Origin: Candidatus Omnitrophota bacterium
Lineage (GTDB): Bacteria > Omnitrophota > Gorgyraeia > 1-14-0-20-64-10
NCBI GenBank assembly: GCA_023248095.1
Contig: JAHFFF010000033.1
Coordinates: forward strand, 1-9,906
DNA: 9,906 nucleotides
Reading direction: 5' to 3'
Below the pieces are notes generated by a model. The model did not search any database, had not been told where the DNA came from, and saw only the letters and a program-made list of their open reading frames with translations. Position 1 is the first letter of the stretch, and the number at the start of each line of letters is the position of its first letter. Positions 6,490 to 9,906 of this stretch are shown one piece after another. Made by a program: the position numbers and the translations under genes.

Positions 6490-7905
6490 TTAGCCGACCG
6501 ATCCCTCCATCTCAAGCTGGATCAGGCGGTTCAGCTCCACCGCGTACTCCAGCGGCAATTCCTTTGCGAAGGCCTCGAAGAAGCCGTTGACGATCAGGGT
6601 GGTGGCCTCCTGCTCCTTTAACCCCCGGCTCATCAGATAGAACAGCTGTTCCTCGCCTATCTTGCTGACGGTCGCCTCGTGGCCGATCTGCACCTTCTTG
6701 GCATCGATCTCCATCGTGGGATAGGTATCCGACCGGGAGATGTCATCCATCAGCAATGCATCGCAGCGGACCGAGGACTTGACGTTTTCCGCCTGCGGAT
6801 AAACCTTGACGAGGCCCCGGTAGCTGGTCCGCCCGCCGTCCTTAGAGATGGATTTCGAAAGGATGGTCGAGGTTGTTTCCGGAGCCGCATGCACCATCTT
6901 GGCTCCAGCGTCCTGGTGCTGGCCCTTGCCGGAGAAGGCCACGGAGACCACTTCTCCTCGCGCCTTGCGGCCCATCAGATAAACTCCAGGGTACTTCATC
7001 GTGAGCTTCGAACCGAGATTCCCGTCGAGCCACTCAACGGTTGCGTTCTCGTACGCGACGGCTCGCTTCGTCACCAGGTTGTAGACGTTCTTCGACCAGT
7101 TCTGGATCGTCGTGTACCGGATGTGGGAGTGGGGCAAGGCAATCAGCTCCACCACGGCCGAATGCAGCGAGTCCGACGCGTAGACGGGAGCCGAGCATCC
7201 TTCTATGTAATGGACTGAAGATCCTTCATCGGCGATGATGAGGGTCCGCTCAAACTGGCCCATGTTCTCGGAGTTAATCCGGAAGTAGGCCTGCAGCGGA
7301 ATCGCCACCTTCACCCCCTTGGGTATGTAGACGAAACTGCCGCCCGACCAGGTTGCCGAGTTTAAAGCGGAGAATTTGTTGTCAGCGGCAGGGATCACCG
7401 TTCCGAAGTATTTCTTGACCAGCTCAGGATAACGCTTGAGTGCCTCGTCCATGCCAAAGAAGAGAACACCCTGATCTGCCAATTCCTTCCGGATAGAGTG
7501 ATAAACAACCTCGCTTTCATACTGGGAACTGACTCCCGCTAGAAATCTGCGCTCCGCTTCAGGGATGCCGAGTTTCTCGAATGTATTCTTGATGTCTGCG
7601 GGGACATCTTCCCAGGTCTTGCTTTCCTTCTCCGTCGGTTTCAAGTAATAGTAAATGTTGTCGAATTGGATCTGGGACAGGATGGAAAGGTCGGCCCACC
7701 ACGGCAGCGGTTTCTTCTCGAAATGTTCCAGCGCCCGGAGACGGAACTGCCGCATCCAGTCCGGTTCCGATTTCATCCACGAGATTTCCTCGACAACCTG
7801 CTTGGTAAGACCCCGCTTGGCCTTAAAAACGTATTTTTCCGGGTCATGAAAGCCGTACTGCTGCTCGTAGTTTTTCCCGATGTCGAGGTCTTGCTTATCG
7901 CTCAT
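6490..7905 (-). CDS. sufB: SufB, Fe-S cluster assembly scaffold subunit
   Basis: A 471-residue, full-length scaffold subunit of the SufBC2D complex, which receives sulfur and iron and builds clusters. Diagnostic segments are SATWSGGSFVYIPKGV (183-198), YIEGCSAP with C237 (position of the tunnel cysteine, E. coli Cys254), VRCDALLM with C381, and IGHEATVSKIGEEQLFYLMSRGL with H409 and E410. In my by-eye alignment the residue matching E. coli Cys405 is D401, as in Bacillus-type SufB, so the sulfur acceptor would differ from E. coli. This fits the presence of SufU rather than SufE. The C-terminus ends EMEGSVG, typical of the family. The ATG overlaps the sufC stop in an ATGA, indicating coupled translation. 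Confidence 0.96.
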   Translation of the reverse strand: MSDKQDLDIGKNYEQQYGFHDPEKYVFKAKRGLTKQVVEEISWMKSEPDWMRQFRLRALEHFEKKPLPWWADLSILSQIQFDNIYYYLKPTEKESKTWEDVPADIKNTFEKLGIPEAERRFLAGVSSQYESEVVYHSIRKELADQGVLFFGMDEALKRYPELVKKYFGTVIPAADNKFSALNSATWSGGSFVYIPKGVKVAIPLQAYFRINSENMGQFERTLIIADEGSSVHYIEGCSAPVYASDSLHSAVVELIALPHSHIRYTTIQNWSKNVYNLVTKRAVAYENATVEWLDGNLGSKLTMKYPGVYLMGRKARGEVVSVAFSGKGQHQDAGAKMVHAAPETTSTILSKSISKDGGRTSYRGLVKVYPQAENVKSSVRCDALLMDDISRSDTYPTMEIDAKKVQIGHEATVSKIGEEQLFYLMSRGLKEQEATTLIVNGFFEAFAKELPLEYAVELNRLIQLEMEGSVG

Positions 7906-8675
7906 TGGGGCACCGTTTCTTTCTGTTCTGTTTTCGCAGTTTCGTAAGGCGCGTAACCTTTGGCCTCCAGCTCCAGGGCCAGCTCCTTGCCTCCGGAGCG
8001 GACGATCCGCCCATCGACCAGCACATGCACGACGTCCGGCTCGATGTAATTCAGAAGGCGCTGGTAATGGGTGATGAGCAGGATTCCCAAGCTTGGGCCG
8101 CGCAGCCGATTGATCCCCTCCGAGACCGTTCGCAGGGCGTCGATGTCCAGCCCGGAGTCGGTCTCATCCAGGATGGCCAGGAGCGGTTTGAGCATCGCCA
8201 TCTGCAGGATTTCATGCCGCTTCTTCTCCCCGCCGGAGAATCCATCGTTGACGTATCGAGTGGCGAAGGATTCATCCACGCCCAAGGAGGCCATGGCCGC
8301 CTTGAGCTCTTTCCGAAATTCCTTGGGTTGAAACTTCTCTCCAAAGCGTGCCTTCATGGCCGTTCTAATGAAATTGGCTACGCTGACTCCCTGAATAGCG
8401 GTAGGGTACTGAAAGGCCAGAAAGATACCACCCCGGGCCCGGGCATCGGTTTTGAGGGCCGTCAGATCCTCTCCCTGAAAGAGGATTTTCCCTTGGGTGA
8501 CCTGGTATTTTGGGTGTCCCATCAGGGTGTTGGAAAGGGTCGATTTGCCCGAGCCATTGGGGCCCATCAGGGCATGCACTTGTCCTTTCTCTACCGACAG
8601 AGAGATCCCCTTGAGGATCTCCTTTCCCTCCACCAGAACGTGCAAGCCTGTTATTTCCAGAAGTGGAGTTCCCAT
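7902..8675 (-). CDS. sufC: SufC, Fe-S assembly ATPase (ABC-type)
   Basis: A 257-residue soluble ABC ATPase that drives the conformational change of SufB-SufD during cluster assembly. Motifs, numbered from ATG 8675, are Walker A GPNGSGKST (38-46, K44), Q-loop glutamine Q89 in AFQYP, signature FSGGEKKR (146-153), Walker B ending LDETDSGLD (D170, E171), and H-loop H203 in LLITHYQR. The E-T-D-S-G-L-D Walker B extension is characteristic of SufC. The start was set at ATG 8675 because the resulting N-terminus matches known SufC proteins. A TTG at 8729 would add 18 unconserved residues and would put the start on top of a palindrome that looks like an operator. The ribosome site before 8675 is weak (AAGAACGG). 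The gene order C-B-D is the common SUF core. Confidence 0.96.
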   Translation of the reverse strand: MGTPLLEITGLHVLVEGKEILKGISLSVEKGQVHALMGPNGSGKSTLSNTLMGHPKYQVTQGKILFQGEDLTALKTDARARGGIFLAFQYPTAIQGVSVANFIRTAMKARFGEKFQPKEFRKELKAAMASLGVDESFATRYVNDGFSGGEKKRHEILQMAMLKPLLAILDETDSGLDIDALRTVSEGINRLRGPSLGILLITHYQRLLNYIEPDVVHVLVDGRIVRSGGKELALELEAKGYAPYETAKTEQKETVPQ

Positions 8676-8759
8676 CCGTTCTTTTTTACCATCCTTTCCA
8701 CTCGCCTCGAAACCTGACACTTTCGTCAACTCTCAACCGAAAAAAAAGAGCTTAATCCC
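8676..8759 (-). other. rrf2-sufC intergenic spacer
   Basis: An 84-base gap, the longest non-coding stretch within the operon. Besides the operator candidate it holds a run of eight T on the minus strand just after the rrf2 stop, with no convincing stem before it. An imperfect 16-base direct repeat begins here at 8730-8745, with its second copy at 8757-8772 extending into the rrf2 end; 13 of 16 bases match. No small open reading frame with a ribosome site was found. Confidence 0.5.
8715..8728. promoter_or_regulatory. Candidate Rrf2 operator in front of sufC
   Basis: The plus strand reads TGAC-ACTTTC-GTCA, a palindrome with 4-base arms and a 6-base spacer. A second copy, TGAC-TCTTTT-GTCA, lies at 9253-9266 in front of rrf2; 12 of 14 positions agree, plus the following A. 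On the minus strand both sites sit inside a TTGAC(A/G) sequence that resembles a -35 box. This one is 39 bases before the sufC ATG, with no good -10 box downstream, so it could control an internal promoter or act on readthrough. That Rrf2 binds it is inference. Confidence 0.5.
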
Positions 8760-9227
8760 TCAAACGGAAAAAGGGGTCGCTACCTTATGTTGTAGCGCCT
8801 GCTTGACCGTTGCCTCCGGACCGACAAGGTCCGACAGGAGCACCTTACCCATAAAGCTGTCGATGGCGTGGGTCAACGTGGCCCAGGCCGATCGGATGCA
8901 ACATTCGTCAATGTGAATACAGCTGGTTCGATTCCCAGGATGCCGGTCGCAGATCTCCTCGGTGGTCGGCAAATTCCCCAGGGCCCGCACTACGTCCCGC
9001 AAGCTGATCGCATTCGGCTTCCGATTCAGGCGATATCCTCCATGGATTCCCCGTACCGAGTGGATGATGTCGGCCTTGGCCATGAGCCGCAGCAGCTTCT
9101 CCACATAGGCAGGGGATATCCCCTCCCGGATGGCAATCTCCTTGACCGACATGCCGGTTTCTTGATCGGCTTGGGCCAGCTGCAGCAAGCACCGCAGCCC
9201 GTACTCTTCCTGCGCTGTAATCTTCAT
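8760..9227 (-). CDS. Rrf2-family transcriptional regulator, probable Fe-S sensor of the operon
   Basis: A 155-residue Rrf2 protein. The N-terminus MKIT-x-x-x-EYGLRCLLQLA and the winged helix (ISPAYVEKLLRLM, then RGIHGGYRL in the wing, 59-67) are typical of IscR, NsrR, RsrR and SufR-like regulators. Cysteines C93, C103 and C109 (C-x9-C-x5-C) match the cluster-binding region, with a further C110. The His found three residues after the last cysteine of IscR is absent (R112 here), but E8 sits where NsrR has Asp8 and RsrR Glu8 as the fourth ligand. It probably senses Fe-S status or oxidants and controls this operon and itself. It is the first gene, with palindromes in front of it and in front of sufC. 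It could also respond to cysteine supply, as CymR does, but CymR lacks these cysteines. The ribosome site is weak (GTGAG). Confidence 0.93.
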   Translation of the reverse strand: MKITAQEEYGLRCLLQLAQADQETGMSVKEIAIREGISPAYVEKLLRLMAKADIIHSVRGIHGGYRLNRKPNAISLRDVVRALGNLPTTEEICDRHPGNRTSCIHIDECCIRSAWATLTHAIDSFMGKVLLSDLVGPEATVKQALQHKVATPFSV

Positions 9228-9237
9228 CTCACTATTA

Positions 9238-9267
9238 AGATTACCTAAAAGATGACTCTTTTGTCAA
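9238..9267 (-). promoter_or_regulatory. Candidate promoter of rrf2 and the SUF operon
   Basis: On the minus strand a perfect -35 box TTGACA (9267-9262) is followed, after 18 bases, by a poor -10 box TAATCT (9243-9238). The start codon lies 10 bases further on, so transcription would begin only a few bases before the ATG and the message would be nearly leaderless. A second candidate is TTAACT (9329-9324) with TAATAC (9306-9301), 17-base spacer, giving a leader of about 65 bases that would contain the palindrome. I cannot decide between them. Confidence 0.45.
9247..9266. promoter_or_regulatory. Candidate Rrf2 autoregulatory operator
   Basis: Two overlapping palindromes: AAAAGA-TGAC-TCTTTT at 9247-9262, and TGAC-TCTTTT-GTCA at 9253-9266. 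The second matches the site before sufC at 12 of 14 positions. It covers the 3' part of the TTGACA -35 box and the start of the spacer, where a bound repressor would block RNA polymerase. It resembles the IscR site only loosely: the IscR palindrome has TGAC and GTCA arms separated by seven bases. Confidence 0.5.
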
Positions 9268-9283
9268 GTATTACGTTCGGTAG

Positions 9284-9297
9284 AACAATTAGTTGTT
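9284..9297. repeat. Small inverted repeat in the divergent intergenic region
   Basis: AACAA-TTAG-TTGTT is a perfect 5-base dyad with a 4-base centre, in AT-rich DNA between rrf2 and the brnT remnant. It may be an operator for BrnA or another regulator, or chance in AT-rich sequence. It is too weak to be a terminator. The rest of 9228-9346 is promoter-like AT-rich DNA with no open reading frame. Confidence 0.3.
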
Positions 9298-9346
9298 TAT
9301 GTATTAAAATAGCCCAGAAACTGAGTTAATATGATACACTTATTAC

Positions 9347-9547
9347 GTGGAATTCGACTTCGATCCTGAAAAATCAGCGGCCAATCTAAAGAAACACGGT
9401 TTATCGCTTGATCAGGCGAGAGGGTTGTGGGGAGTTCCGGCCGTTGTGGTTAAGGCCAGGACGGTAGGCGAGGGAAGCCATAGAAAGGAGGAGGGGATTT
9501 ACCATGAAGTCATCCAGAAGAAAAGCCATTCCAGCGGAGGAGTTTGA
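9347..9547 (+). pseudogene. brnT: BrnT-family toxin with central deletion
   Basis: The open frame starts at GTG 9347 and gives 66 residues against about 90 for BrnT. Residues 1-42 (FDFDPEKSAANLKKHGLSL, then A-R-G-L-W and VKARTV) match the BrnT N-terminus. Residues 44-53 (SHRKEEGIYH) resemble the family's C-terminal RRxRKEExxxY motif. The central part, about 30 residues containing most of the beta-strands of this RelE-like RNase, is missing, and no other frame contains it because brnA begins immediately after. This looks like an in-frame internal deletion of roughly 90-100 bases, so the toxin should be inactive. A TATGAT -10-like box is at 9330-9335, with no clear -35 and no ribosome site. BrnT recognition is from memory of the family pattern. 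Confidence 0.65.
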
Positions 9548-9758
9548 TCGGGTTTTTGAGGGGGGCAAGGATCTGACCCAGCACCTGGATTTAGCCTCAG
9601 CAAAGGCCCGCCATCCGACCCAGCGGATCAATGTGGATGTTCCGAAGGATCTGCTTTCAAAAGTAGACCAAGAGGCCGCCCGCATTGGTGTGCCCCGGAC
9701 TTCCCTGATTAAGATTTGGATTTCTGAAAAGCTGGATCGCTTGGGTACAGCAGCGTAG
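9504..9758 (+). CDS. brnA: BrnA-type antitoxin (ribbon-helix-helix)
   Basis: 84 residues, complete. The N-terminal half (IPAEEFDRVFEGGKDLTQHLD) is the toxin-binding segment typical of BrnA. The C-terminal half is a ribbon-helix-helix DNA-binding domain: strand QRINVDVP (40-47), helix DLLSKVDQEAARIG, turn at VPRTS, then helix LIKIWISEKLDR. BrnA neutralises BrnT and represses its own operon. The start at ATG 9504 has AGGAGGAGG upstream at good spacing. It overlaps the brnT remnant by 44 bases. With the toxin damaged, the protein may survive only as a DNA-binding remnant. It ends 9 bases before the convergent stop of the next gene, with no terminator visible between. Confidence 0.82.
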   Translation: MKSSRRKAIPAEEFDRVFEGGKDLTQHLDLASAKARHPTQRINVDVPKDLLSKVDQEAARIGVPRTSLIKIWISEKLDRLGTAA

Positions 9759-9767
9759 ATCTGAGGA

Positions 9768-9906
9768 TTACGCGAAGATGAGCAGCGCCTCGCCGAAATC
9801 TCCGGTCACCAGATCCCGAATGGAGATGACCGCTCCGGGTTCGAGGAGATTCTTTTTCTTCGGATTATTCCCTGCCAGGTAGCTGAGCAGACCGGCAGTG
9901 ATGTAC
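9768..9906 (-). CDS. Unrecognised protein, C-terminal end only
   Basis: An open minus-strand frame enters from the right edge and ends at TAA 9770-9768, giving 45 residues. It reads YITAGLLSYL, then a basic patch NNPKKKN, then LEPGAVISIRDL and ends GEALLIFA. Codon choice resembles the neighbouring genes and no other frame here is as plausible. I do not recognise the family; LLEPGAVISIRDL might be a short beta-strand region. It converges on brnA. Confidence 0.5.
   Translation of the reverse strand, partial: YITAGLLSYLAGNNPKKKNLLEPGAVISIRDLVTGDFGEALLIFA

Noticed and set aside
5370..6650. Repeat between sufD (near 5390) and sufB (near 6630)
   Set aside because: The similar DNA encodes the shared EEQLFYLMSRGL segment and reflects the SufB/SufD paralogy, not a mobile or recombining repeat.
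6490..7905. SufB inactive because the E. coli Cys405 position is not cysteine
   Set aside because: Bacillus-type SufB proteins paired with SufU also lack it, so this is a lineage difference rather than damage.
8676..8729. Longer sufC from TTG 8729
   Set aside because: It adds unconserved residues, has no good ribosome site, and would start on the palindrome shared with the rrf2 promoter.
8738..8765. Intrinsic terminator between rrf2 and sufC
   Set aside because: There is a run of eight T, but the bases before it form at most a 3-base-pair stem.
9269..9348. Direct repeat TATTACGT at 9269-9276 and 9341-9348
   Set aside because: Eight bases in AT-rich DNA is weak, and there is no sign of an insertion between the copies.

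Overview
The window is almost entirely one long minus-strand sulfur operon, read from right to left. It starts with an Rrf2-type regulator (9227) and continues sufC, sufB, sufD, a Rieske ferredoxin, a SufA/HesB A-type carrier, sufS, a sufU-sufT fusion, a cysM-type cysteine synthase, and a three-domain protein that joins a CysO-like sulfur carrier, a MoeB/ThiF-type E1 enzyme and a rhodanese. The 5' end of a pterin-4a-carbinolamine dehydratase gene runs off the left edge. Most neighbouring genes overlap or lie within about 60 bases of each other, and no convincing terminator is visible between them, so they are probably one transcript, possibly with an extra regulated entry point before sufC.

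Right of the regulator is a 119-base divergent intergenic region, then a plus-strand BrnT/BrnA-type toxin-antitoxin remnant (9347-9758) in which the toxin has lost its centre while the antitoxin looks intact. The last 139 bases hold the C-terminal end of an unrecognised minus-strand gene.

The genes form a coherent sulfur economy. SufS takes sulfur from cysteine, SufU relays it, SufBCD assembles Fe-S clusters, and SufA, SufT and perhaps the Rieske protein act in delivery, maturation or redox supply. The last two complete genes look like the CysO/CysM route described in Mycobacterium tuberculosis: an E1-rhodanese charges the C-terminus of a ubiquitin-like carrier with sulfur, and CysM uses that thiocarboxylate to build cysteine. 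Here the carrier is fused in front of its own activating enzyme, leaving the diglycine internal. Cluster assembly (which consumes cysteine) and protein-bound-sulfide cysteine synthesis (which makes it) are therefore apparently under one regulator.

A near-identical palindromic element (TGAC-N6-GTCA, T-rich spacer) occurs in front of both rrf2 and sufC and is the best candidate for the Rrf2 operator.

The organism is a bacterium with moderately high GC content, Gram-positive/actinobacterial-style SUF components (SufU, Rieske, SufT, SufB lacking the E. coli Cys405 equivalent), strong Shine-Dalgarno sites and some TTG starts. I cannot place it from sequence alone; lineages such as Nitrospirota or Methylomirabilota are only a guess. 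No tRNA, rRNA, insertion sequence or CRISPR array was seen.
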